Origin: Arthrobacter sp. B3I9
GTDB taxonomy: Bacteria; Actinomycetota; Actinomycetes; Actinomycetales; Micrococcaceae
Direction of reading: 5' to 3'
Assembly: GCF_030816935.1 (NCBI RefSeq)
Contig: NZ_JAUSYO010000001.1
Location: 372,001-436,000 of the forward strand
Length of the DNA: 64,000 bases
Part shown: positions 33,953-41,678 of the stretch, one piece after another
Layout of the letters: each line of letters starts with the position of its first letter
Numbering within the stretch: the first letter of the stretch is position 1
Made by a program: the position numbers and the translations under genes
Notes under the pieces: generated by a model
Told to the model about the DNA's origin: nothing
The model's input: the letters and a program-made list of their open reading frames with translations, nothing else
The model's database searches: none

Positions 33953-34194
33953 AGGTGAGGCTCATTTCTGCAGAGGACCGGCGGGCATTGTCCGCACAGC
34001 CTATAGGCGTCGGCGTCGGAACGGGCCGTTTATTGCTATCGATTTGATGAAATTGCCGGCCCACGGCACTTCAGTGTGGTGGAGGCCCGGGAACGGAGGG
34101 CGCCCCGGGCTTTAACGCCGGGTGAACATTGCGGTCACGGGTACGGCCGCGACAGGGTCCGCAGGTCCCAGCGTGCGGGCGTGGCCACGGGCCC

Positions 34195-34200
34195 TAGAAT
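34195..34200 (+). promoter_or_regulatory. -10 box of a probable leaderless promoter (TAGAAT)
   Basis: TAGAAT lies 6 nt before ATG 34207 and no Shine-Dalgarno is present, the pattern of actinobacterial leaderless mRNAs. Confidence 0.6.
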
Positions 34201-34206
34201 CTGTAG

Positions 34207-35229
34207 ATGGACGCTGTGGCAGTCATAGGCGGCGGGCTCGCGGGGCTGGCACTTGCCGCGGGTCTTGATCCCCGGCGTTTCCGGGTGACGGTCCATGAGC
34301 GCCGCGAGGAACTGCCTCCGGTGGAGACGTCGCTTGCCATGTGGCCGGAAGCCCAGCAGGCACTGGACGCGCTGGGCATCCTCCCGGCCGTCCGTGCGGC
34401 CGGCTCGCGCTTCGGGGGCATGGCACTCATGGACGGCGCGGGGACGCCCTTCTTTCGCACCCAGGCGCCGGGCGTGATCGGCGTTTCCCGGGCGGACCTC
34501 CTCAGCCTCCTGGCCGCCGCGGTGCCCGACTCCGTTGCCAGGGCGTACGGGCAGGTGCGCACACTGCCGGATGCGGGCCTGGTTGTCGGCGCCGACGGCG
34601 TGCACAGCAGAGTGCGCCGCGCAGTCTGGGGCAACCGATGCCGCGCGCGCCTGAGCCCCTATGTTGCCTTGCGCGGCGTCATCGCCGAACCGGTGACCCC
34701 GGGTACTGGCGGCGAATACTGGGGCAGGGGGCAGCTGTTCGGTATCACACCCGCATCCCAGGGCCGGACCTATTGGTATGCCTCCTACCGTTCGGACCAG
34801 GGGCCGGACGGCATCGCGGTGGACGAGGCCCTGGCCATCACGCGGGCCCGGTTCGCCGGTTCCTCCGCCGTTATCGGAAGTGTGCTGGCCGCGGCGACAT
34901 CCGCGCAGACGCTTGCCCAGCGGATCTGGACCGCGCCGCCACTGCGGCGCTACGCACGGGAGGGTGCAGTGCTGGTGGGGGATGCGGCGCACGCCATGAT
35001 GCCCAATCTGGGGCGGGGCGCCTGCGAGGCGCTCATCGATGCTGTCACGCTCGCGGAGTTGCTGAACTCCCGGCCGCTCCCTGACGCCCTGCAGGCGTAC
35101 AGCAGGCGGAGGTGGCTGCGCAGCCAAGGGTTGCGCGTGGCCTCGTCCGCCATGGCCCGGCTGGCGCTCGCGGAGCGGGCCCAACCGCTGCGCGATGGGT
35201 TGCTCAGGCTGGCCGGATGGGGCCGTTAG
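34207..35229 (+). CDS. FAD-dependent monooxygenase (aromatic-ring-hydroxylase-like)
   Basis: A 340-residue flavoprotein with the N-terminal GGGLAG (8-13) dinucleotide loop, GADGVHSRVR near 134-143 and GDAAHAMMPNLGRGACEAL near 259-277, the three FAD motifs of class A hydroxylases. It is about 40-50 residues shorter than typical members, mainly in the substrate-binding middle part. The substrate is unknown; antibiotic, phenol or urate-type substrates occur in the family. It appears to be transcribed alone from a leaderless promoter and shares its stop tetranucleotide with the convergent GNAT gene. Confidence 0.82.
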   Translation: MDAVAVIGGGLAGLALAAGLDPRRFRVTVHERREELPPVETSLAMWPEAQQALDALGILPAVRAAGSRFGGMALMDGAGTPFFRTQAPGVIGVSRADLLSLLAAAVPDSVARAYGQVRTLPDAGLVVGADGVHSRVRRAVWGNRCRARLSPYVALRGVIAEPVTPGTGGEYWGRGQLFGITPASQGRTYWYASYRSDQGPDGIAVDEALAITRARFAGSSAVIGSVLAAATSAQTLAQRIWTAPPLRRYAREGAVLVGDAAHAMMPNLGRGACEALIDAVTLAELLNSRPLPDALQAYSRRRWLRSQGLRVASSAMARLALAERAQPLRDGLLRLAGWGR

Positions 35230-35729
35230 GCCATCGCGGTGTGTGCAGCGCTGTGCGAATCAATGGCCTTGGCGTAACAGAACGAGTGCTCCGCTCCGAC
35301 GTAGGGTCCGAAGTTGGGCACCGGCTGGAAACCGGAATTCTCGTAAAAATGGCGGCCGTCGAGCTGGGCCGAGCCGGCCTCCGCGGTGATCGACGTGATC
35401 CCGAGGGCATGCGCGTGCGCTTCAAGCGCCGCCAGGATGGAACTGGCCACCCCGGAACCGCGCGTGTAAGGGAGCACGTACAGCCGCTTGATCTCCGCGG
35501 TCTGCTTGTCGAGGATCCGAAGGCCGCCGCAGCCGACCGGCTGGCCGGATGCTTTGTCGTGCGCGACGAGGAAGACTGCCGTATCGGCTTCCGACGGCGG
35601 TGGCCCGGGCTCGTGGTCACTTGTCCCGAACCTGGCGTCCAGCTCCGCCTGCTGGGCCGCGCGCAGGTCCGCGCCCACGGGGTTGGCCCAGGTGACCTGC
35701 CTGATGTTGAGCCGCGGGTTGGTCTGCAT
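35226..35729 (-). CDS. GNAT-family N-acetyltransferase
   Basis: A 167-residue GNAT protein. Motif A (EIKRLYVLPYTRGSGVASSIL) contains the acetyl-CoA pyrophosphate loop R-G-x-G-x-A, and the C-terminal FYENSGFQPVPNFGPY is the usual motif B. The acceptor is unknown. ATG 35729 follows GAGGCAACG. The stop TAA lies in TTAG at 35226-35229, shared with the stop TAG of the convergent monooxygenase gene. Confidence 0.85.
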   Translation of the reverse strand: MQTNPRLNIRQVTWANPVGADLRAAQQAELDARFGTSDHEPGPPPSEADTAVFLVAHDKASGQPVGCGGLRILDKQTAEIKRLYVLPYTRGSGVASSILAALEAHAHALGITSITAEAGSAQLDGRHFYENSGFQPVPNFGPYVGAEHSFCYAKAIDSHSAAHTAMA

Positions 35730-35823
35730 CGTTGCCTCGATTCGCCGAAGTATTATGCAGACCAAGCCTAGGCAGCACCCGTTTCGGCTGTGTTTCCTGC
35801 GCGTAAGGCTTCGGAGAACTCGG

Positions 35824-36495
35824 CTAGAGGGTGCGGCCCGTGGGGTCCTCCGCAGTCGGGTCCGCAAGGGCAAGGCCGCCCACCGGGCTGCCGTCCCAGT
35901 GGACAAGCTGCCAGCCGGCGTCCGGATCCCCTTCGACAGCCACGATTCCGGTGTTGGCCAACACGTGCCGGGCCGCGAAGTCGGCCTCCACATTGGCGGC
36001 GCGCAGCCCGGTCCAGACCCGGATGGCTGCGCCGTGGCTGACCACGGCCGCCGTCGCGGAATTCCCCGATCCCTCCGCGTCAGCGGCGATCCGGGCGATT
36101 GAGGCGTCGAAGCGCTCGAAGAAGTCGTGGCCGCTGGGTCCCGCTGGCATCCGCCGGTCCAGTTCGCCGGCCGACCACGAAAACACCGTGGTGAGGTAGC
36201 GCAGGTGCGATTCCCGGTCGGTGAGCTTTTCCAGCGACCCCGCCTCAATCTCCCGCAGCCCTTCGAGCACCTCGACGTCGAGACCCCGAGCGGCCGCCAG
36301 CGGCGCGGCGGTGACCTGTGTGCGGGTCAGGGTGGAGGCATAGAGAAGGTCGATTTCCTCATTCGCCAGGGACCGCGCCAGGGCGGCGGCCTGCCGCTCT
36401 CCGAGTTCAGTCAGTCCGGGACCGGGATGAGCGGTATCCAGCTGGCCCAGGACGTTACCCGGGGTCTCTCCGTGGCGGATGAACAGCAGCCTCAT
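35824..36495 (-). CDS. Histidine phosphatase (phosphoglycerate-mutase-like)
   Basis: A 223-residue branch-1 histidine phosphatase with the RHGE motif at 7-10 (catalytic His8) and a second His in VVSHGAAIRVW. Glu in LREIEAGSLE near 80 is the probable proton donor. The substrate is unknown. Its ATG overlaps the purB stop by 4 nt (ATGA), so it is co-translated with purB; a link to nucleotide-phosphate cleanup would be guesswork. Confidence 0.85.
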   Translation of the reverse strand: MRLLFIRHGETPGNVLGQLDTAHPGPGLTELGERQAAALARSLANEEIDLLYASTLTRTQVTAAPLAAARGLDVEVLEGLREIEAGSLEKLTDRESHLRYLTTVFSWSAGELDRRMPAGPSGHDFFERFDASIARIAADAEGSGNSATAAVVSHGAAIRVWTGLRAANVEADFAARHVLANTGIVAVEGDPDAGWQLVHWDGSPVGGLALADPTAEDPTGRTL

Positions 36496-37934
36496 TTGAG
36501 GTGGTCCACCAGCTTGTCCGCGATGCCGGTGTACTTTCCGGGTGTGAGCGCCAGCAGCCGCGCTTCGGCGTCGGGGGAGAGGCCGAGGCTCTGGACGAAC
36601 TCCTGCATCCGGGCGGCGTCGACGCGCTGGCCGCGGGTGAGGTCCTTGAGCCGCTCGTAGGGGTTCTCCATGCCTTCGACTCCGGCGATCGCCTCGGCGC
36701 GCATCACCATCTGGATTGCCTCGCCAAGGACTTCCCAGTTGGTGTCCAGGTCTCCGGCCAGCACGTCCTCGGCGACATCGAGGCGGTCCAGGCCCTTTGC
36801 AACGTTGGAAATGGCCAGCAGCGAGTGCCCGAAGGCCACGCCGATGTTGCGCTGCGAGGAGGAGTCGGTGAGGTCCCGCTGCCAGCGGGAGGTGACCAGG
36901 GTGGAGCCCAGGACATCGAGCAGCCCGGAGGAGATCTCCAGGTTCGCTTCTGCGTTCTCAAAACGGATCGGGTTGACCTTGTGCGGCATGGTCGAGGATC
37001 CGGTGGCGCCCGCCACCGGGATCTGCGCGAAATAACCGATCGAGATGTAGCTCCAGATGTCGGTGCAGATGTTGTGCAGGATCCGGTTGAAGCGTGCAAC
37101 GTCGGCGTACAGTTCCGCCTGCCAGTCGTGGCTTTCGATCTGCGTGGTCAGCGGATTCCACGTCAGGCCCAGCCCTTCGACAAAGGACTTGGACACTTGC
37201 TGCCAGTCGGCGCCGGGGGCGGACGCGACATGGGCCGCGTACGTACCCGTGGCACCGTTGATCTTACCGAGGTACTCGGTCCTGGCGATGCGGTCCAGTT
37301 GGCGCGTCAGCCGGTGCGCGAACACGGCCAGTTCCTTGCCGAGGGTGGTGGGGGTGGCGGGCTGGCCGTGGGTGCGCGAAAGCATCGGCACCGCCCGGTT
37401 GTCCTCGGCCATGGCGCTGATCTGCGCGACGAGGTTCCGGGCGGCGGGCAGCCAGGCGTCCTCGACGGCGCCCTTGACGCCGAGGGCGTAGGAGAGGTTG
37501 TTGATGTCCTCGGAGGTGCAGCCGAAGTGCACCAAGGCGGTCAGGTGTTCGATCCCGATGCCGGCGAGGCGGCGGCCGATGTAGTACTCGACGGCCTTCA
37601 CGTCGTGCACCGTGACGGCTTCGATGTCGGCAAGTTCGCGGACGGAGTCGGCGTCGAACTCTGTGACGATGGCGCGCAGCTGCCCCTGCTGCTCGGCGGT
37701 CAGCGGTCCGGCGCCGGGCAGGACATTGTTGCTGGTCAGGTGGATAAGCCATTCCACTTCCACGGCCACCCGGTCACGGTTGAGGGCCGCCTCAGACAGG
37801 TAATCGACCAGCGGCCCGACGGCCGACTGGTACCGGCCGTCCAGCGGGCCGAGCGCGATCTGGGGTGAAGACGCGGCGAGGGCCAGGCGTCCGGACGGCG
37901 TGCGGATATCAGCTGTGGCGGCAGTTTCAGGCAT
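36492..37934 (-). CDS. purB: Adenylosuccinate lyase
   Basis: A 480-residue fumarase-superfamily enzyme for two steps of purine synthesis: release of fumarate from SAICAR and from adenylosuccinate. The signature GSSTMPHKVNP lies near 315-325 and RTHGQPATPTTLGKE supplies the catalytic His region near 190. SPQIALGPLDGRYQSAVGPL at the N-terminus fits the longer PurB type. ATG 37934 is used. It is first in a two-gene unit with the histidine phosphatase. Confidence 0.93.
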   Translation of the reverse strand: MPETAATADIRTPSGRLALAASSPQIALGPLDGRYQSAVGPLVDYLSEAALNRDRVAVEVEWLIHLTSNNVLPGAGPLTAEQQGQLRAIVTEFDADSVRELADIEAVTVHDVKAVEYYIGRRLAGIGIEHLTALVHFGCTSEDINNLSYALGVKGAVEDAWLPAARNLVAQISAMAEDNRAVPMLSRTHGQPATPTTLGKELAVFAHRLTRQLDRIARTEYLGKINGATGTYAAHVASAPGADWQQVSKSFVEGLGLTWNPLTTQIESHDWQAELYADVARFNRILHNICTDIWSYISIGYFAQIPVAGATGSSTMPHKVNPIRFENAEANLEISSGLLDVLGSTLVTSRWQRDLTDSSSQRNIGVAFGHSLLAISNVAKGLDRLDVAEDVLAGDLDTNWEVLGEAIQMVMRAEAIAGVEGMENPYERLKDLTRGQRVDAARMQEFVQSLGLSPDAEARLLALTPGKYTGIADKLVDHLK

Positions 37935-38068
37935 GAGCCGATTCTTTCATGAAGTGGCACCATGCCTTAAGTGCGGAGATCCGTATGACTTAGCCGGGTC
38001 GGTCAACGGTCAGGCCGGGGTTGTCCACATAGGCGCTGAGGCAGCTTCAGCGCTTCGTCCGAAACCCA

Positions 38069-38074
38069 TAACGT
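38069..38074 (+). promoter_or_regulatory. -10 box of a probable leaderless promoter (TAACGT)
   Basis: TAACGT ends 6 nt before ATG 38081 with no Shine-Dalgarno between. Upstream, GCGCTGA-N7-TCAGCGC (38033-38053) is an inverted repeat that could be an operator. Confidence 0.5.
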
Positions 38075-38080
38075 CGGGTC

Positions 38081-38434
38081 ATGACCATGGGAATGGCTGG
38101 TGCGGTTACGGGCAAAATTGCGGGCACACCTACCGGTACAGGAGCCGGCACTCTGACGGCTGCCGATGCGGAGGCGTGTGCCTCGCGCAGCTACGAGGTC
38201 CAGCTGCTCGCCGGCCGGCTGACTGCCTGCGCCGACCAGGCGGATGCCCTGTTGTCCCAGCTGGCCCGGCTGGAGCTGCAGGGCTGGCAGTCGCCCGCCG
38301 GGCGCGCCTACCGGACGGCGCTGTCGCTGCAGGCGGCTTCGCTGCGCCGCAGCCGGGATGCCCTGCAGGACGCTGCCGCGACTGTGCTCGGGCACGCCCG
38401 GAACGTGGCGCTTTCCGGTCCCTGGGGCCCCTGA
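38081..38434 (+). CDS. WXG100-like small helical protein
   Basis: A 117-residue Ala-rich protein with no signal peptide. Residues about 37-105 are predicted helical, with a hairpin turn at LELQGWQSPAGRAYRTAL (about 65-82), close to the W-x-G turn of ESX/WXG100 secreted proteins (here W-Q-S). The size fits WXG100 proteins (about 100). The next gene starts on its stop (TGATG) and encodes a protein with a similar helical region plus a hydrolase, so the two are probably partners. No ESX secretion genes (EccC and others) are in the window. The family call is tentative. Confidence 0.55.
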   Translation: MTMGMAGAVTGKIAGTPTGTGAGTLTAADAEACASRSYEVQLLAGRLTACADQADALLSQLARLELQGWQSPAGRAYRTALSLQAASLRRSRDALQDAAATVLGHARNVALSGPWGP

Positions 38435-39915
38435 TGGCCGAGGCAGCCCCGGCCGGTTCCGGCGGCGTGCCGCGGCCCTCCCCTCCCGCGGACGACGGAA
38501 TGCTCCGGATCCGCGGCGGCCTGGGCGGACTCAGCTTCCAGTTCGAGGAGCTGCTGGCCGGAGCCGCGGCACTTGACGGGCTTGCGCGGGAGCTCGCCTC
38601 CCTTGAGATCGAGGCCGACGCCGTGCGGCGGGCCTTGTTCCCCTACCAGGCCGACTGCTACTCCAGCGGCACGAACGCCATCATCGCTGCCGGCGAGGGT
38701 TCCCGCGCCGTGGGGCGGGTCCGGGGCGAGCTTGAGGGGCTCTGCCGGAATGTCAGGGCAAGCCACCGGGAATACGAGTTCACCGAGGCCCGGAACAGCC
38801 TCCTCCTGCAGATTGGCCGGTGGGGCCCAACTTACGGGCCGCTGTGGGGCCTGTTCGGCATGCCATCGCTCGCAGCCCGCGACGTTGTGGAGGATGAGGT
38901 CTCCCGGCTGTCGGGCAATCTGGCGCTCTTGCTCGGTGTGCCGGCAGCCGCCGCTGCGGGGCCGGGGGAACCCGGCGGTCCTCCGGGCGTCCGGGAGGTC
39001 ATTCGGGGGCTGGGTGTGGCGACGGGACACGAGGTGCTGCGGCCGAGGCCGGTCCGGATCGTCAGCTCGGAAACGAGGGAGGAACACGTGGACACCTCCC
39101 CAGCGGGGCTGCTTTCCCGGGCCGGCGCCACAGGCACCACAGCAGGACAGATTGAGGTCCTGCGGCTCGACGGAGGCAGCCGGCCGGCCTGGGTGGTGGT
39201 CATTCCCGGGACTCAACTGGACGGCGCGGCCGCCGGCACCAACCCCTTTGACGCCGGCGGCATCGCGGAGGGGCTGGGGTACGGCTCGGAGGAGACGACG
39301 GCGGCCATCCGGCAGGCCCTGCACAGGGCCGGAGCGGAAGCGGGGCAGCCCCTCGCTGCCGTCGGCTACAGCCAGGGCGGGATCCACGCCATGAACCTGA
39401 GCCAGGACAAGGCCTTTCTGGCGGAATTCGATCTGCAGTTCGTCTTGACGGCAGGTTCACCCGTGGGCGGCATCACGCCGGAGCCGGGGATCAGCAGCCT
39501 GCACCTGGAGCACGAGCAGGACTGGGTGCCAGGGGCCGACGGCGTGGCCAGCCCGGACACGAGGGACCGGGTGACGGTGACGCTGACCAACGCGCTGGAG
39601 GTCCCGCCGTTGGCTGACTTCGGTCTGGGTCCCGGGCACCGGCTCGGCAACTACACCGCGGGAGCGGAAGCCGTCGCCGGCAGCCAGGATCTGTCCCTGC
39701 GGACCTCCACCGCGGCCCTTGCAGCGCTCGTGGGCGCCGGCGGCGCCGCTACGGTTACCCGCTTTACGCTCCGCCGTGACGTGCCGGCCCCGCACTCCGC
39801 CAACCGCAGGCCGGACGCTCCGGGTTCCCCGTCGGACCGGAACCCGGACACAAAGCCAAGCGGGAAACGAAGCGGGAAGCCGGCCGGGAATCAGCCCCGC
39901 AGGGCCGAGGTCTGA
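38434..39915 (+). CDS. Helical-domain plus alpha/beta-hydrolase protein
   Basis: A 493-residue protein. Residues about 25-165 are helical and Ala/Leu-rich, resembling the WXG/LXG-type regions of type VII effectors. From about 235 an alpha/beta-hydrolase domain follows: PAWVVVIPGTQLDG, nucleophile Ser313 in GYSQGG, then TAGSPVG, DWVP (possible Asp) and PGHRLGNY (possible His). The C-terminal about 45 residues are disordered and basic. There is no signal peptide. Its ATG overlaps the WXG100-like gene by 1 nt. A lipase or esterase exported or working with its partner is plausible; the substrate is unknown. Confidence 0.65.
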   Translation: MAEAAPAGSGGVPRPSPPADDGMLRIRGGLGGLSFQFEELLAGAAALDGLARELASLEIEADAVRRALFPYQADCYSSGTNAIIAAGEGSRAVGRVRGELEGLCRNVRASHREYEFTEARNSLLLQIGRWGPTYGPLWGLFGMPSLAARDVVEDEVSRLSGNLALLLGVPAAAAAGPGEPGGPPGVREVIRGLGVATGHEVLRPRPVRIVSSETREEHVDTSPAGLLSRAGATGTTAGQIEVLRLDGGSRPAWVVVIPGTQLDGAAAGTNPFDAGGIAEGLGYGSEETTAAIRQALHRAGAEAGQPLAAVGYSQGGIHAMNLSQDKAFLAEFDLQFVLTAGSPVGGITPEPGISSLHLEHEQDWVPGADGVASPDTRDRVTVTLTNALEVPPLADFGLGPGHRLGNYTAGAEAVAGSQDLSLRTSTAALAALVGAGGAATVTRFTLRRDVPAPHSANRRPDAPGSPSDRNPDTKPSGKRSGKPAGNQPRRAEV

Positions 39916-39926
39916 CCGTGGCCCGT

Positions 39927-40352
39927 TCAGCGCCTGCTGGCGCCGGTCAGCCGGCCTGCCACGAGGGAGATCACCGTGATGATGATGGCCGCCAGCACGG
40001 CTGTCCAGAAGGAATCGATGGTGAAGTGCACGGGCGTGTGGCCGCTTAGCCACGACGTCAGGTAGAGCATCGCCGCATTGATGACAACAGTGAACAGGCC
40101 CAGCGTCACAATGGTCAGCGGCAGCGACAGAAGGCTGACGACAGGCTTGACGAGCGCGTTGACCACGCCGAAGATCAAACCGATGAACAGATACGCCAGG
40201 ACAACGCCGATGACGTCTGTCCCCTGCGTGACCCCGCTGTTCCCCACCGCGGCAGTGGTGGCCGCCGTGGAAACATCCAGGCCGGGGAGGAGCCAGCTCG
40301 CGATTCCCAGGGCCAGCCCGTTGATGATGACCCGAACAAGAAATGAGCGCAT
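39927..40352 (-). CDS. YvlD/phage-holin-superfamily-IV-like membrane protein
   Basis: A 141-residue protein with four hydrophobic segments (about 5-21, 46-65, 76-96 and 117-136). LLPGLDVSTA and NALVKPVVSLLSLPLTIVTLGLF mark the YvlD/mycobacterial four-TM holin-like family. Despite the name it is not phage-linked: no other phage gene is nearby and such proteins are widespread in actinobacteria. Function unknown. It is convergent with the hydrolase gene (11 nt). Confidence 0.82.
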   Translation of the reverse strand: MRSFLVRVIINGLALGIASWLLPGLDVSTAATTAAVGNSGVTQGTDVIGVVLAYLFIGLIFGVVNALVKPVVSLLSLPLTIVTLGLFTVVINAAMLYLTSWLSGHTPVHFTIDSFWTAVLAAIIITVISLVAGRLTGASRR

Positions 40353-40399
40353 GGGCCCATGCTGTCATAAGTATCACCGGCGGCAGCAGGGGCGCGAAG

Positions 40400-40405
40400 T
40401 AGGCT
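40400..40405 (+). promoter_or_regulatory. -10 box of a probable leaderless promoter (TAGGCT)
   Basis: TAGGCT lies 7 nt before ATG 40413; no Shine-Dalgarno is visible. Confidence 0.55.
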
Positions 40406-40412
40406 AGTGGCC

Positions 40413-41531
40413 ATGAGTTCATCAGAAAATCCGGCCGGGGGCGTCCGGCCCCGCCCGGCAGTAGACCTTCTGCCCCGCTATGCGGCCGGAAAACCGCCGG
40501 TCCCCGTCGAGGGCCTGGTCAGCTACAAGCTTTCCTCCAACGAAAACCCCCTGCCTCCGATTCCTGCGGTGCAGCAGGCCATCGCGGCCCAGACCGACTT
40601 CAACCGCTACCCGGACCCGCTGAGCAGCAAGCTGCGCGGCGCGCTCGCCGGGTTCCTCGACGTGCCGGCCGAGGACATCGTCACCGGCGCCGGAAGCCTC
40701 GGTGCGCTGAACCAGCTGCTGGCCACCTTCGCCGGACAGAACGACGACGGCAAGCCGGATGAGGTCATCTACGCCTGGCGCTCCTTCGAGGCATACCCGA
40801 TCTGCGTCGGGCTCGCCGGAGCGGAAAGCGTCCAGATCCCGCTCACCCCGGACGGGCGCCACGATCTGGAGGCCATGGCGGCCGCGGTGACGGCCCGGAC
40901 CAGGATGATCCTGCTCTGCACGCCCAATAACCCCACAGGGCCCGTCCTGACGTCGGCGGAAACAGAGCGCTTCATCCAGACCGTACCCTCGGACATCGTC
41001 GTGGTTATCGATGAGGCCTACCAGGAATTCGTCCGGGCGGAAGACGCCGTGGATGGTATCGACATGTACCGCAAGTACCCGAACGTCGTCGTGCTCCGGA
41101 CTTTTTCCAAGGCCCACGGCCTGGCCGGGCTGCGGGTCGGGTACAGCGTTTCCAATCCCGACCTCACCCAGCACCTGCGGGTCACCGCCACGCCCTTTGC
41201 GGTTTCGCAGATAGCCGAAGTCGCCGCCGTCACCTCGCTGCAGCATCTCGACGAGGTTGTAGAAAGGGTACAAAGCCTGGTGGATGAACGCGACCGCGTC
41301 ACCGCCGGACTCCGGGAGCTGGGCTGGTTCGTCCCGGAAGCGCAGGGCAACTTTGTGTGGCTCAACCTCGGCGCTGACAGTGCGGAGTTCGCCGCTCTTG
41401 CGGGGGAGCGGGCACTCTCGGTACGAGCCTTCGGGAACGAGGGCGTCCGGGTCAGTATCGGAGAGGCCGAGGCCAATACCCGTTTTCTGGAACTCTGTGC
41501 GATCTATACAAAGCCGCCACAGCGTTCCTAG
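40413..41531 (+). CDS. Histidinol-phosphate/aromatic aminotransferase (HisC family)
   Basis: A 372-residue class II fold-type I aminotransferase. SYKLSSNENPLPP near 38-50 is the HisC-family N-terminal block, CTPNNPTGP (169-177) binds PLP, and the Schiff-base Lys233 is in RTFSKAHGLAGLR. The enzyme may be a second histidinol-phosphate transaminase or, as for many actinobacterial paralogues, an aromatic amino acid aminotransferase (PatA-like). Its place upstream of a 2-oxoacid dehydrogenase operon suggests amino acid catabolism rather than histidine synthesis. No other his genes are near. Confidence 0.83.
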   Translation: MSSSENPAGGVRPRPAVDLLPRYAAGKPPVPVEGLVSYKLSSNENPLPPIPAVQQAIAAQTDFNRYPDPLSSKLRGALAGFLDVPAEDIVTGAGSLGALNQLLATFAGQNDDGKPDEVIYAWRSFEAYPICVGLAGAESVQIPLTPDGRHDLEAMAAAVTARTRMILLCTPNNPTGPVLTSAETERFIQTVPSDIVVVIDEAYQEFVRAEDAVDGIDMYRKYPNVVVLRTFSKAHGLAGLRVGYSVSNPDLTQHLRVTATPFAVSQIAEVAAVTSLQHLDEVVERVQSLVDERDRVTAGLRELGWFVPEAQGNFVWLNLGADSAEFAALAGERALSVRAFGNEGVRVSIGEAEANTRFLELCAIYTKPPQRS

Positions 41532-41546
41532 CGCTTAACATGACGG

Positions 41547-41566
41547 CCGCAGGCACGTGCCTACGG
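41547..41566. promoter_or_regulatory. 20-bp inverted repeat without loop
   Basis: CCG-n-AGGCAC/GTGCCT-n-CGG is a near-perfect palindrome with no spacer, 15 nt past the aminotransferase stop. The missing loop speaks against a terminator and for a protein-binding site upstream of the dehydrogenase genes. Confidence 0.45.
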
Positions 41567-41588
41567 ATAAAGTAAGGACGAGTAAGCC

Positions 41589-41634
41589 ATATATATGCCG
41601 AGCCCAGAATGTATTCCGGATGATGCATATATCC
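41589..41634 (+). promoter_or_regulatory. AT-rich regulatory stretch before the 2-oxoacid dehydrogenase operon
   Basis: CATATATATG (41589-41598) is a 10-bp palindrome, and GGAT-N7-ATATCC (41618-41634) is a second, looser one. AT-rich imperfect palindromes of this kind are typical of Lrp/AsnC-type (BkdR) sites. The stretch stands out in an otherwise GC-rich region. Confidence 0.4.
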
Positions 41635-41678
41635 CAGCGATTGCGGCGCCTTGCGAGGCGGCAAGCAAAGGAGACGGT

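Noticed and set aside
34085-34110. GCCCGGG-N12-CCCGGGC hairpin followed by TTT as a terminator
   Set aside because: It lies between two divergent genes, where no transcript is expected to end, and the stem is only 7 bp.
39927-40352. Phage holin-like protein as a sign of prophage
   Set aside because: The family is widespread in actinobacterial chromosomes and no endolysin, capsid, integrase or attachment site is nearby.
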